Below are positions 7,116 to 15,456 of a stretch of DNA of 33,078 nucleotides, one piece after another. The position numbers and the translations under genes were made by a program. Each line of letters opens with the position of its first letter. Positions within the stretch are counted from its first letter, which is position 1. Under the pieces are notes generated by a model. It saw only the letters and a program-made list of their open reading frames with translations, was not told the DNA's origin and made no database searches. Source of the DNA: Phascolarctobacterium sp. (GTDB taxonomy: Bacteria; Bacillota; Negativicutes; Acidaminococcales; Acidaminococcaceae); assembly GCA_019417125.1 (NCBI GenBank), contig DXVZ01000084.1, forward strand, positions 1 to 33,078. Direction: 5' to 3'.

Positions 7116-8066
7116 TTGGTAAGAAAGACTTCTGAAATGGTAGAAGCCGGTATTCTGGCTGCCGTTGCCGTTTTGTTTGCTGTTCTTGGCACTTATCTGC
7201 CCGTACTGGGCGTTATTTTTAACTTTTTGTGGGCGGTGCCTATTGCCGTCTGCGGTATGCGCAACGGCTTCCGCTGGAGCGTGATGACCTTAATTGTTGC
7301 GGGTGCGGTAATCGGCTCGCTGCTTGGGCCGCTGCAGGCGCTTTCTATGATGGCGATGTTTGGGCTTCTGGGCCTGGCGCTTGGTGAATGTATGTACCGC
7401 GGCCATACGCCTGCCAAAACGTTAGTGTACGGTTCGGCAGCGACTTTTGTTTCTATTTTGCTAAGCCTGGGGATGGGCATGCTTGTTATGGGCACCAACC
7501 CTGTTGATATAATGTTCAGCGGGCTGGAAGAAGCTTTGCAGGAAATGCAGGGCTATTACAGCAGCGCCGGTATGAGCGAGGAGCAGATTGCTGCCGCCGT
7601 GCAGGCGAATAAAGACTCTATTGAATTAATCCGTTTGATATTGCCAGGCTCGCTTATTGTCTGCTCGCCGATAATTGCCTTTGCCAACTATTACGGCGCG
7701 CGCAAGGTGCTGGCTAAAATGGGCGTGGCTTTTGCGCCGCTGCCGCCGTTTAAAAACTGGCGCGTGTCCGAATATGTTATCTGGCCGTTTGCGCTTTCGA
7801 TGGGTTTTATGGCAACTTATCCAGATGCGCCGAAGCTGGCGTTTGAAATTGCTATTAACATCCAAACGGTAACCAGCGTAATGTTTTTGTTCCAGGGCTG
7901 GGCGCTTATTTACTGGTGGATAGAGAAAAACAACAAGCCGAAATGGCTGGGCATACTAAGTGTTGTGCTGGCGCTTTCGATGCAGTTTGTTTCTACATTT
8001 ATTGTACTTTTGGGTGCGTTTGAAGCAGTTTTTGATTACCGTGATTTGAAAAAACGCAGCCTGTAA
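7116..8066 (+). CDS. yybS: YybS-family membrane protein (DUF2232)
   Basis: A 316-residue polytopic membrane protein of the YybS/DUF2232 family, with about eight hydrophobic segments (for example around residues 11-45, 50-75, 75-120, 175-190, 220-240, 245-265 and 275-305). Its precise function is not established; the fold resembles small substrate-binding subunits of ECF-type transporters. The start is TTG at 7116, because AAGGAGG at 7102-7108 is 7 bases upstream and no in-frame ATG or GTG is close. It is the first gene of the operon, with only 14 bp to gdpP. The order yybS-gdpP(yybT)-rplI-dnaB matches Bacillus and other Firmicutes, which supports the call more than the sequence alone. Confidence 0.82.
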   Translation: MVRKTSEMVEAGILAAVAVLFAVLGTYLPVLGVIFNFLWAVPIAVCGMRNGFRWSVMTLIVAGAVIGSLLGPLQALSMMAMFGLLGLALGECMYRGHTPAKTLVYGSAATFVSILLSLGMGMLVMGTNPVDIMFSGLEEALQEMQGYYSSAGMSEEQIAAAVQANKDSIELIRLILPGSLIVCSPIIAFANYYGARKVLAKMGVAFAPLPPFKNWRVSEYVIWPFALSMGFMATYPDAPKLAFEIAINIQTVTSVMFLFQGWALIYWWIEKNNKPKWLGILSVVLALSMQFVSTFIVLLGAFEAVFDYRDLKKRSL

Positions 8067-8080
8067 AGGGAGCGGATAAA

Positions 8081-10156
8081 ATGTTTAACAAAATCTGGAA
8101 TTTTTGGAACGATATGAAGGTGCCGCTTGGCGTATTGACGGCCTTTACCGTTATTTTAACTTGCTATAACTGGTGGTGGCTTCTGGCTGGGCTTGCTTCT
8201 ATGGGCGGGTTATACTGGCATAGCCGCCGTGTGTTCTATAATAAGGAAATTCAGTTTAACGGTTATCTCGATACCATTGTGCGTAATATTGAACGTACCA
8301 GCCATTACGCAGTGCGCAATCTTGACGTGGCAATGGCTGTTTTTGGGCAGGACGGCAAACTGCAATGGAAAAACGAATTGTTTGCCGAATTTGCTGGTTA
8401 CGCCGGTGTAAAAAACGTTGACGGAAAACGCCCGGAAGAAATTTTTGACCTGCCGGAAAATGCTTTTGACGCTTTAAGCATTAAGGACGGTGAGCGCTTG
8501 CTGTTAATTAACGGACGCTATTATAAGCTGCGCCACTGCCGCGTATCTACCGGCGAAAAGGCGGGAAAAAAGGAAACCAAAGGCTGCAGCCTGATTTTCT
8601 ATTTAAACGACGTTACGGATTTTGAACTGCTGCGCCAAAAATACGCCAACGAAAAACTGTGCCTTGCCTATGTGCGTTTTGATAACTACGAAGATGTAAC
8701 TAAAGGCATGGGCGAAAGCACACGTGCCAATATTTCCGGTGAAGTAAACGAAGTTTTAAGCAAGTGGGCGGAGGAAGAAAACGGGTTTATTCTTGCCAAT
8801 AACAAAGAAAGCTTCCTCGTTGGCATCAACCAGGCTTCTTTGCAGGACTTAATGGAAAAGAAATTCCCTGTTTTGGACAGGATCCGTGAAATACAGGTCG
8901 GCAATAAAATTACGCCGACTATCAGTGTAGGTATTTCTTGCGACGGACGTAGCCTGGAAGAAGTAAGCCTTAATGCTGCCAAAGCGCTTGATTTGGCGCT
9001 GGGGCGCGGAGGCGACCAGGTGGTTGTAATGCTGGGCGGCAATTTACAGTTCTTTGGCGGCATCAGCGCCGTTGCGGCAAAAAGCACGCGCGTGCGTGCC
9101 CGCATTGTGGCGCATACCGTGCATGAGCTGATGGTATCGGCGGAAAAAGTTTTTGTTATGGGCCATACTATGGAAGATTTTGACGCCATCGGCAGCGCTA
9201 TCGGCATGGCTAAGATGGCGCGCAGCCTGGGTAAGGAAACTTACATCGTCGTCAGCGGGCAGAATGAATCGGTACGCAAAATTGCCGAAACCCTGCGCAG
9301 CAATGATATGAAATTGATGGATGAAGACGATGTTTACGCCGATATTATGGTAGAAGAAGAAGAAGCGCTGAAGCATATTTCGCCTAAATCACTGTTGGTT
9401 TTGGTTGACCACCACCGCGAAATGCTCTGCGCCAGCCAGAAAGTGCTGGAAGCTATTCCTTGGCGCATTATTATCGACCATCACCGCAGGGCGGAGGACG
9501 CCATTAAAAACACCACGCTGCAATATATGGAACCGTCCTCGTCATCTACCAGCGAACTGGTGACGGAGCTGGTTGGTTATTTTAACGACCGTTTGGAATT
9601 TACCAAAGGCGAGGCAACCGCGCTTTATGCCGGCATCGTCGTCGATACCAAAAACTTTGCCGTACAGACCGGCGAGCGCACTTTTGAAGCGGCAGCGCTT
9701 TTGCGCCGCAGCGGTGCGGACCCGAGCATGGTAAGGCAGCTGTTTAAGGATGACCTTGATTCAGTTCAGGTTAAATCGCGCCTGGTGGCAGAAGCTGAAA
9801 TGCCTGAACCGGGTATGGTAATTTCGGTTTACGAGAACGCTCCGAAAGAAGTAAAATCCTCGGTTATTGCCGCGCAGGCAGCCGATACCATGATAAACAT
9901 TACCGGCATTTGCATGAGCGTTGTTATAACAGAATATTCCGCTGACTGTTCGCTGGGCGTAAGCGCGCGCAGCGACGGCACCGTCAACGTACAGATTATT
10001 ATGGAAGAACTTGGCGGCGGAGGGCACCAAACTGTTGCCGGCGTTCAGCTTAAAAATATCAGTGTAGAAGAAGTTAAAAAGCAAATTATCGCATTAGCAA
10101 AAAAACAGTTAGAGGAGAATGATAACAATGAAAGTGATTCTGTTGCAGGACGTTAA
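8081..10156 (+). CDS. gdpP: Cyclic-di-AMP phosphodiesterase GdpP (DHH/DHHA1 family)
   Basis: A 691-residue membrane-anchored phosphodiesterase that hydrolyses c-di-AMP to pApA. Two transmembrane helices lie at about 16-48. A PAS-like domain follows (about 80-185), then a GGDEF-like domain (about 190-318) whose GGDEF motif is replaced by NKESF (241-245), so it should not make c-di-GMP. The catalytic DHH domain has GHTMEDFDAIG (H362, D366, D368), VDHH (442-445) and IDHH (465-468). The DHHA1 domain ends with GGGGHQTVAG near 643-652. All expected metal ligands are present. It is slightly longer than the roughly 660-residue Bacillus protein. Its last 29 bases overlap the start of rplI, so translation is probably coupled. 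c-di-AMP level affects osmotic balance and wall stress in Firmicutes. Confidence 0.95.
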   Translation: MFNKIWNFWNDMKVPLGVLTAFTVILTCYNWWWLLAGLASMGGLYWHSRRVFYNKEIQFNGYLDTIVRNIERTSHYAVRNLDVAMAVFGQDGKLQWKNELFAEFAGYAGVKNVDGKRPEEIFDLPENAFDALSIKDGERLLLINGRYYKLRHCRVSTGEKAGKKETKGCSLIFYLNDVTDFELLRQKYANEKLCLAYVRFDNYEDVTKGMGESTRANISGEVNEVLSKWAEEENGFILANNKESFLVGINQASLQDLMEKKFPVLDRIREIQVGNKITPTISVGISCDGRSLEEVSLNAAKALDLALGRGGDQVVVMLGGNLQFFGGISAVAAKSTRVRARIVAHTVHELMVSAEKVFVMGHTMEDFDAIGSAIGMAKMARSLGKETYIVVSGQNESVRKIAETLRSNDMKLMDEDDVYADIMVEEEEALKHISPKSLLVLVDHHREMLCASQKVLEAIPWRIIIDHHRRAEDAIKNTTLQYMEPSSSSTSELVTELVGYFNDRLEFTKGEATALYAGIVVDTKNFAVQTGERTFEAAALLRRSGADPSMVRQLFKDDLDSVQVKSRLVAEAEMPEPGMVISVYENAPKEVKSSVIAAQAADTMINITGICMSVVITEYSADCSLGVSARSDGTVNVQIIMEELGGGGHQTVAGVQLKNISVEEVKKQIIALAKKQLEENDNNESDSVAGR

Positions 10157-10574
10157 AAATTTAGGCAAAAAAGGCGATATTGTTGAAACTGCGGAAGGCT
10201 ATGGCAGAAACTATCTGCTGCCGCGTAAAATGGCAAAAGAAGCCAACGCCGCTAATTTAAACCAGGCTAAAAAAGACCAGGCAACCCAGGCGCACCGCGC
10301 CGCTCAGCGCAAGGATGAAGCCGTTATGCTTGCCGCCCAGCTGAAAAAAGTACATGTAATTGTTAAAGTGCGCGTGGGCGAAAACGGTAAAATGTTTGGC
10401 AGCGTAACCAGCAAGGACGTTGCCGAAGCCTTAATTGAACAGACTAAGCTTGACATTGACCGCCGCAAGGTAGAACTGAAAGGCGCAGTAAAAGGCGTTG
10501 GCGAATACACCGCCGTTGCCAAACTGCACCCGGAAATTTCCGCCGAGTTTGCCGTTACCGTAGCGGCTGAATAA
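10128..10574 (+). CDS. rplI: 50S ribosomal protein L9
   Basis: A 148-residue protein. The N-terminal rRNA-binding domain MKVILLQDVKNLGKKGDIV followed by GYGRNYLLPRKMA is diagnostic for L9. A long lysine- and alanine-rich connecting helix (about 42-72) leads to the C-terminal domain with GENGKMFGSVTSKDVAEAL. The ATG at 10128 is chosen because GAGGAGA at about 10112-10117 lies roughly 10 bases upstream and MKVILL is the conserved N-terminus; an in-frame ATG at 10119 would add three unconserved residues. The gene starts inside the end of gdpP. Confidence 0.97.
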   Translation: MKVILLQDVKNLGKKGDIVETAEGYGRNYLLPRKMAKEANAANLNQAKKDQATQAHRAAQRKDEAVMLAAQLKKVHVIVKVRVGENGKMFGSVTSKDVAEALIEQTKLDIDRRKVELKGAVKGVGEYTAVAKLHPEISAEFAVTVAAE

Positions 10575-10584
10575 GGCGCCTGCC

Positions 10585-11940
10585 ATGATTGACAGAGTAC
10601 CACCGCAAAATATAGAGGCAGAACAGGCGGTTTTAGGCGCAATGCTTCTGGAAAGGGAAGCCATTGCTAAAGTGATGGAAAAGCTGCACGCTGAAGATTT
10701 TTACCGCGAGGCGCATAAAGTTATTTTTAACGCCATGCTGGAGCTTTATAACCGCAATGAAGCCGTCGATTTGGTAACAGTAACCGAAGTTTTAAAAAAG
10801 AACGGCAAACTGGAGGACGTTGGCGGCATTGCTTACGTTACTTCACTTGCTAACGCGGTACCGACGGCGGCAAACGTAGTTTACCACGCCGGTATTGTCG
10901 AAGAAAAATCCATTCTGCGCCAACTGGTACGCTCCGCTACCGAAATTGCCGAAATGGGCTATGAGGGCAGCGAAGACGTCAGCGATATTATCGATTCTGC
11001 CGAAAAGAAAATACTGGATATTTCCAACCGTAAAAAGGATACCGACTTTGTGCCGATTAACAACATCGTTATGGACTCCTTTAAAGATTTGGAAGCGCTG
11101 ATGAACAATAAAAACGGCTTAACTGGGTTGCCGACTGGCTTTGTCGATTTTGACAATCTGACCAGCGGCCTGCACGGCAGCGATTTTATCATTCTTGCCG
11201 CACGCCCTTCCATGGGTAAAACGGCGCTGTCGCTGAATATTGTGCAGAACGTGGCTATCCGCAGCGGCAAGCAGACGGACGGGAAGCCCAAAGTAGTTGC
11301 CTTTTTCAGTTTGGAAATGAGTAAAGAGCAGCTGGTGCAGCGTATGCTTTGCGCCGAAGCAAATATTGACTCGCAGCGGCTGCGTATTGGTGAGCTGCGC
11401 GACGAGGACTGGATTCAGCTGATACAAACGGCCGACGCTTTAAGCGCGGCGCAAATTTACATCGACGATACGGCGGGCATAACGGCAATGGAAATGCGCA
11501 GCCGCGCCCGCCGTTTAAAAGCCGAGCACGGGCTTGATTTAATTGTCGTCGACTACTTGCAGTTAATGCAGGGCAGCGGCAAGCGCAATTTAAGCGGCGA
11601 CCGCCAGCAGGAGGTTTCCGAAATTTCCCGCTCGCTGAAAGCACTTGCGCGCGAACTTGACGTGCCGATTATTGCGCTGTCGCAGCTTAGCCGCAGCGTG
11701 GAATCGCGCCAGGTAAAGCGTCCGATGCTCTCCGACCTGCGCGAATCAGGTTCATTGGAACAGGACGCCGATATTGTAATGTTCCTGTATCGCGAAGATT
11801 ACTATAACCCCGAAACCGAAAATAAAAACATTACAGAACTTATCGTCGCCAAGCACCGCAACGGTCCGGTCGGCACGGTAAACCTGTTCTTCCACAAGCA
11901 ATTTACTAAATTTGTAAGTTTGGCAAAGCGGGAAGAATAG
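10585..11940 (+). CDS. dnaB: Replicative DNA helicase DnaB (called DnaC in Bacillus)
   Basis: A 451-residue hexameric replicative helicase that unwinds DNA ahead of the fork. The N-terminal DnaB domain begins VPPQNIEAEQAVLGAML (5-21), with the linker around 125-165. The RecA-like C-terminal domain has Walker A ARPSMGKTA (206-214), FSLEMS (241-246), Walker B VVDYLQL (321-327), the NLSGDRQQEVSEISRSLK segment and the arginine-finger region SDLRESGSLEQDAD. No intein interrupts it. The ribosome binding site is weak (AAGG near 10573), and the 10-bp gap after rplI suggests translational coupling. It is the last gene of the operon, which ends in a strong terminator. Confidence 0.97.
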   Translation: MIDRVPPQNIEAEQAVLGAMLLEREAIAKVMEKLHAEDFYREAHKVIFNAMLELYNRNEAVDLVTVTEVLKKNGKLEDVGGIAYVTSLANAVPTAANVVYHAGIVEEKSILRQLVRSATEIAEMGYEGSEDVSDIIDSAEKKILDISNRKKDTDFVPINNIVMDSFKDLEALMNNKNGLTGLPTGFVDFDNLTSGLHGSDFIILAARPSMGKTALSLNIVQNVAIRSGKQTDGKPKVVAFFSLEMSKEQLVQRMLCAEANIDSQRLRIGELRDEDWIQLIQTADALSAAQIYIDDTAGITAMEMRSRARRLKAEHGLDLIVVDYLQLMQGSGKRNLSGDRQQEVSEISRSLKALARELDVPIIALSQLSRSVESRQVKRPMLSDLRESGSLEQDADIVMFLYREDYYNPETENKNITELIVAKHRNGPVGTVNLFFHKQFTKFVSLAKREE

Positions 11941-11954
11941 TAAGCAAAAAAAAG

Positions 11955-11986
11955 AACTCCCGTACATTATGTGCGGGAGTTTTGTC
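11955..11986. terminator. Strong terminator between dnaB and the convergent hydrolase operon, bidirectional
   Basis: AACTCCCGTACA (11955-11966) pairs with TGTGCGGGAGTT (11970-11981) across a 3-nt loop. TTTT follows on the plus strand and, read the other way, CTTTTTTTT follows on the minus strand. Confidence 0.9.
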
Positions 11987-12024
11987 ATTATAAGACTAAA
12001 TTATTGAAGATTTATTTTAACTCT

Positions 12025-13104
12025 TTACTTGTCCAAACCTTTTTCGTGCAGCCAGTTTTCCATTAAATCGGCAATTTGTACGTTATTCAAATCGCTGAAT
12101 GGAAAGTGGGTGTTGCCGGTAACGCCGATATTGGGCAGGTGCACAACGGTGCAGTCGCCGCCGTGGCGGTTAACGGCTGCCGCAAATTTTTGCGCCATAT
12201 CCAGGCGTATGCGCCAGGAATCTTTATTCCATTCATCGGTGTAGTTTTCGGCAATGTTGTCGCCGTAGTAAATGACGATAGGAATTTTTGTCAGCTGCAT
12301 AAATTCGTCAAGCGTTACGATTTCTGGCTGCAACGGGCCGAAGGGGCTTGAGGTGGGGATGGCTTCCGGTTCTTCGCCCTGTGGGAAGACGAAGCTGCTG
12401 CCAGGCTCGTAGCTGATTACGGCGCGTACTTTAGGGTTTTTAATGGCAATGCGCCAACCGGGGCCGCCGCCCTGCGAATGGGTGATGAGCACGCCGTTGC
12501 CGGTTTTATCAAACACTGCGCTTAAAGCGTTAACAACTACGCTTTGGTCGTAAGGTGCAGTGTTGGGCGTCATTTGGCGGTAATACTGGTCAAGCGCTGC
12601 CGGGTCTTTGCTGAACTGTACGCTGTCAAAAAATTTGGGTGCGTCACCAACTCGGAAGTTGCTGAACCAGAACTGGTCGTTGGTTACAGCGCTGACAGTG
12701 CCGTCAACGGTTGCCTGCCCTGCATCACCGCGGCGCGGCTGGTCTACAAGGTAGGTGGCGTAGCCGCGTTCCAAAAAGATGTTTTGAAAGCCGTCGCGTC
12801 CGTCCGGAGTGGTCTCCCAGGTCTTTTTGCTTTGCCCTGCGCCGTGCAGGAATACAAGCGGCAGTTTGTGCGCGTTAACCGGTTTTTGGTAAAAAACGTA
12901 GGCGTGGTCGCCGTGCAGCGTTTGCCCTTGCGGGTTCAGCGGTTTGCTGTAATCAAATTTTCCGGGCGTGGTTACAACGGTGCCGCCTGCAAAAAAGCTG
13001 CCCTGGTCTGCTAAAAGTACTGGTTTTTCAAAGGCGTAGGCGCTTGTGCTAAGTATCAGCGCAAGCATAGCTGCTGCAAGTGTTTTGGTGGTTTTATGCT
13101 GCAT
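12025..13104 (-). CDS. Exported alpha/beta hydrolase (esterase/lipase-like)
   Basis: A 359-residue alpha/beta-hydrolase with a Sec signal peptide (1-24, ending STSAYA). LVFLHGAGQSKKTWE (83-97) is the oxyanion-hole HG region. THSQGGG (208-214) is the nucleophile elbow, with Ser210. A plausible acid is Glu233 in SYEPGSS, after the next strand, and His333 in NTHFPFSD is the likely catalytic histidine. A Ser-Glu-His triad with the acid at this position is known in some bacterial lipases and esterases, but the assignment here is inference. GAGGG lies 8 bases before the ATG. It is the last gene of the five-gene operon, 17 bp after the previous one, so it should share AdhR-type control. The substrate is unknown. 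Confidence 0.8.
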   Translation of the reverse strand: MQHKTTKTLAAAMLALILSTSAYAFEKPVLLADQGSFFAGGTVVTTPGKFDYSKPLNPQGQTLHGDHAYVFYQKPVNAHKLPLVFLHGAGQSKKTWETTPDGRDGFQNIFLERGYATYLVDQPRRGDAGQATVDGTVSAVTNDQFWFSNFRVGDAPKFFDSVQFSKDPAALDQYYRQMTPNTAPYDQSVVVNALSAVFDKTGNGVLITHSQGGGPGWRIAIKNPKVRAVISYEPGSSFVFPQGEEPEAIPTSSPFGPLQPEIVTLDEFMQLTKIPIVIYYGDNIAENYTDEWNKDSWRIRLDMAQKFAAAVNRHGGDCTVVHLPNIGVTGNTHFPFSDLNNVQIADLMENWLHEKGLDK

Positions 13105-13121
13105 GGTATTACCCTCTTTTA

Positions 13122-14186
13122 TTACAGGTGTTTGCCGTAAAAGTCCTGCAATTTAGCAACAAACTGGTCAACGTATTCGGGCACATAGTAGGTTTGGATA
13201 TGGGTTGCGCCGTCGACGAGGAACAGTTCTTTATCTTTGGTGCCGGTGGCTTTTTCAAAAGCTTCCTTGCTCATGTACAGCGAATCGGCTTTGCTGCCTG
13301 CCATAAGCAGCAGCGGCTGGTCGATAAGTTCGATTTGGTCGGTAGCGTCCCATGCCATCAGTTCCATCAGGCTGCTGGTGGTATAGGCAAAGGTGCTGTT
13401 GGGATGGCGGTGCGTGCGTCCGTAGTACATCATGCCTTCGCGGTACAGGTCAGTCGGGATTTGGGCAATGGCCTCATCTGTCAGTGCGTCAAAATCAACG
13501 TTGCCGCTGATGGGATATTCGCCTTTCGTAATTTCAAGGGCACGCGCGTCGCTGGCTTCGTGCAGGCGTTGCTGTACGGTGTCGAGCCCGCTGTTGATAT
13601 AGCCGTTGCGGCGTACTTCACCGCTGTTGAACATGCTTAAAGTTGCAACTGCTTTAAAGCGTTTGTCGCTTTTGGCTGCGTTAAGGGTGTAACCGCCGCC
13701 GCCGCAGATGCCCAGCACACCCATGCGGTCAGGGTCAACGCCGGGGTAGGTCATAATGTAATCGGCCATGCCGTGAATATCTTCGGTGCGGTAAAATGGT
13801 ACGTCTTTGTGGCGCGGTTCGCCGCCGCTGGCGCCCTGGTATGCGGCGTCAGCCGTGATGGTGATGTAGCCGAGTTCGGCAAGGCGCTGCGCGTACAGCC
13901 CTGCAACCTGTTCTTTAACGCCGCCGTTGGGGTGCGCAACTACAACTGCCGGGTATTTTTTAGCCGGGTCGTAACCTGCTGGGGTGTATACGTTAGCGGC
14001 AATTTTTAAGCCGTTCAGTTCATAACTTACAGGGTGGATGTTAACTTTGCCTGCTACGTTTTGGGTAATGGCGTTTTGGTAAACCAAGCCCCACGGATTA
14101 GTGTTTACGGGTTCGGCGGCAAAAGCTGCGCCGGCGCTTAATGCTAAAACAAGCCCTGCGGTAAGTAAGGTTTTGCGTAATTTCAT
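13122..14186 (-). CDS. Exported alpha/beta hydrolase with a cysteine nucleophile (dienelactone-hydrolase-like)
   Basis: A 354-residue protein with a Sec signal peptide (1-23, ending GAAFA). The ATG at 14186 is preferred over the ATG six codons upstream because AGAGGGA lies 6-8 bases before it and the signal peptide then starts MKLRKTLL. The nucleophile elbow reads GICGGGG (159-165), so the nucleophile is Cys161 rather than Ser, as in dienelactone hydrolase. Asp301 (GSKADS) and His329 (GATHIQ) are the probable partners. The YcjY-like subgroup of this superfamily is the closest match I recall. Dienelactone hydrolases open lactone rings, and the neighbouring carboxymuconolactone-decarboxylase-like and cupin proteins are common partners in such clusters. 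It is the fourth gene of the operon. Confidence 0.8.
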   Translation of the reverse strand: MKLRKTLLTAGLVLALSAGAAFAAEPVNTNPWGLVYQNAITQNVAGKVNIHPVSYELNGLKIAANVYTPAGYDPAKKYPAVVVAHPNGGVKEQVAGLYAQRLAELGYITITADAAYQGASGGEPRHKDVPFYRTEDIHGMADYIMTYPGVDPDRMGVLGICGGGGYTLNAAKSDKRFKAVATLSMFNSGEVRRNGYINSGLDTVQQRLHEASDARALEITKGEYPISGNVDFDALTDEAIAQIPTDLYREGMMYYGRTHRHPNSTFAYTTSSLMELMAWDATDQIELIDQPLLLMAGSKADSLYMSKEAFEKATGTKDKELFLVDGATHIQTYYVPEYVDQFVAKLQDFYGKHL

Positions 14187-14233
14187 GTGTAGTCCCTCTT
14201 TCATTAAAAATTTATTTGTTTATGTTCCGTCCG

Positions 14234-14929
14234 TTATTTTAAAACATTATTTAAAACTGCCTGCGCATTGCTGCCGGTATCGGTACTTACGGTTTCATTC
14301 AGTACGTCAACGGCTTCCTGTAACTGTTCCGGCGTCAGCCCGGTGTTCATAGCCGCGCGGAAGTGCGAGGTAAGCTGCGGGTTTACGTTGCCGATGCCTG
14401 CCAGCGCGCCGACAGTTGCCAGCTCGCGCTGCTGCCAGTTAATTACATCACGGGCAAAAATATCATAAAATAAATGCTCGCGCAAAAAGGTGTTGATGAT
14501 AGGCGCAAATTCGTTGGTCACAACTCTGCCGCTGATTTCAGTCTGTATTTCAGTGCCTTTGGCAAGGCGGTCAGCGGAAGGGTCAAGCGGCGTAGCGTCC
14601 GGGCCCATTTCATCGTTAATGCCGGCGGCTTGCCGTTCCTGCACTAATTTATCCAGCGTGCTGAGCGCGTTTAAGCTGCGCGGAAAACCGGTGTAAGCAT
14701 ATAGGTGTACCAAAATTTCTTTGGCTTCGTTTACCGTCATGCCGTTATCCAAAGCAGTTGCCAGTGCTTTTTTAAGGTTGGGCAGGTCGCCCTTTGCCAT
14801 AAAGGCAGCAACGGTAACGGTGTTCTGCTGCTCTGCGGTAAGCGTTTTATGCTCTGCTGCCTGCACGCCGGTGCTGATGCCTGCCGTTAACATAAGTGCC
14901 GTTAAAAGTGCCAGATATTTCTTTTTCAT
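14234..14929 (-). CDS. Exported carboxymuconolactone decarboxylase (CMD) family protein
   Basis: A 231-residue protein with a Sec signal peptide (1-24, ending TGVQA). It has two CMD-type helical repeats: the first includes EILVHLYAYTGFPRSLNAL (about 71-89), the second ELATVGALAGIGN with PEQLQEAVDVLNE (about 167-214). There is no cysteine anywhere in the chain, so it cannot be an AhpD-like CxxC peroxidase of the same superfamily. A lyase or hydrolase-accessory role is more likely, but no activity is proven. AGGAGG precedes the ATG by 7 bases. It lies 12 bp after the cupin gene and 47 bp before the next hydrolase. A cytoplasmic CMD protein (YraC) belongs to the AdhR regulon in B. subtilis, which fits the regulator found here; this copy differs in being exported. 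Confidence 0.85.
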   Translation of the reverse strand: MKKKYLALLTALMLTAGISTGVQAAEHKTLTAEQQNTVTVAAFMAKGDLPNLKKALATALDNGMTVNEAKEILVHLYAYTGFPRSLNALSTLDKLVQERQAAGINDEMGPDATPLDPSADRLAKGTEIQTEISGRVVTNEFAPIINTFLREHLFYDIFARDVINWQQRELATVGALAGIGNVNPQLTSHFRAAMNTGLTPEQLQEAVDVLNETVSTDTGSNAQAVLNNVLK

Positions 14930-14941
14930 TGCCGTTCCTCC

Positions 14942-15424
14942 TTATTTGTTGGGATAATCGTCTTCGCTTACTTCTTCCAGCCAGGTTACAGTGCCGCCCG
15001 CTTCGGAAAGGGCGATATGCGTCATAGCGGAATCGGCTGCAGCGCCGTGCCAGTGTTTAACGCCCGGCGGGCAGCGTACAATGTCGCCCGGTTTAAGCAT
15101 TACGGGTTCTTTGCCCCATTCCTGCGTCCAGCCTGTGCCTTCGGTTACAAGCAGGGTCTGACCCATTTCGTGGATATGCCAGTAGGTGCGTGCGCCGGGG
15201 CTGAAAGTAACGGTAGCCGCGTAACTTTTAGAAGGCGTCTGCGGCCCGTAAAGCGCTACTGTTACAACATCGCCGCTAAAATGCTCGTTTCCGGCAGATT
15301 TAACTGCCAGCGTCTGCGGATTGGTTACGGTTTGGTGCAGCGGCGCGGTTTCCGCTGCAAAAGCGGGGAGGGCAGCCGCAGTGAGGGCGGCGGCAAACGC
15401 CAGAGTATTAAAAAATCGTTTCAT
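14942..15424 (-). CDS. Exported small cupin-domain protein
   Basis: A 160-residue single-domain cupin with a Sec signal peptide (1-23, ending LPAFA). Metal-site residues are His83 and His85 in WHIHEMGQ, Gln89 (in place of the usual Glu), and His124 in PPGVKHWHGA, the standard positions of cupin motifs 1 and 2. Such small cupins occur next to, or fused with, CMD-domain proteins, as here with a 12-bp gap. They may act as isomerase, dioxygenase or sugar/lactone-binding proteins; none can be chosen from sequence. AGGAG lies about 6 bases before the ATG. It is the second gene of the operon, 32 bp after the alcohol dehydrogenase. Confidence 0.85.
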   Translation of the reverse strand: MKRFFNTLAFAAALTAAALPAFAAETAPLHQTVTNPQTLAVKSAGNEHFSGDVVTVALYGPQTPSKSYAATVTFSPGARTYWHIHEMGQTLLVTEGTGWTQEWGKEPVMLKPGDIVRCPPGVKHWHGAAADSAMTHIALSEAGGTVTWLEEVSEDDYPNK

Positions 15425-15456
15425 AAGAGCTCCTTTCCGTCTGTTTAAGGCAGTAA

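Noticed and set aside
12544..13014. 156-residue plus-strand open frame
   Set aside because: It is antisense to the exported hydrolase, has no ribosome site and no recognisable domain; high-GC third positions of the real gene explain it.
13122..15424. Polyketide or aromatic-degradation (beta-ketoadipate) operon
   Set aside because: A CMD protein and a dienelactone-like hydrolase suggest it, but the CMD protein has two repeats and a signal peptide, and no protocatechuate or catechol enzymes are present.
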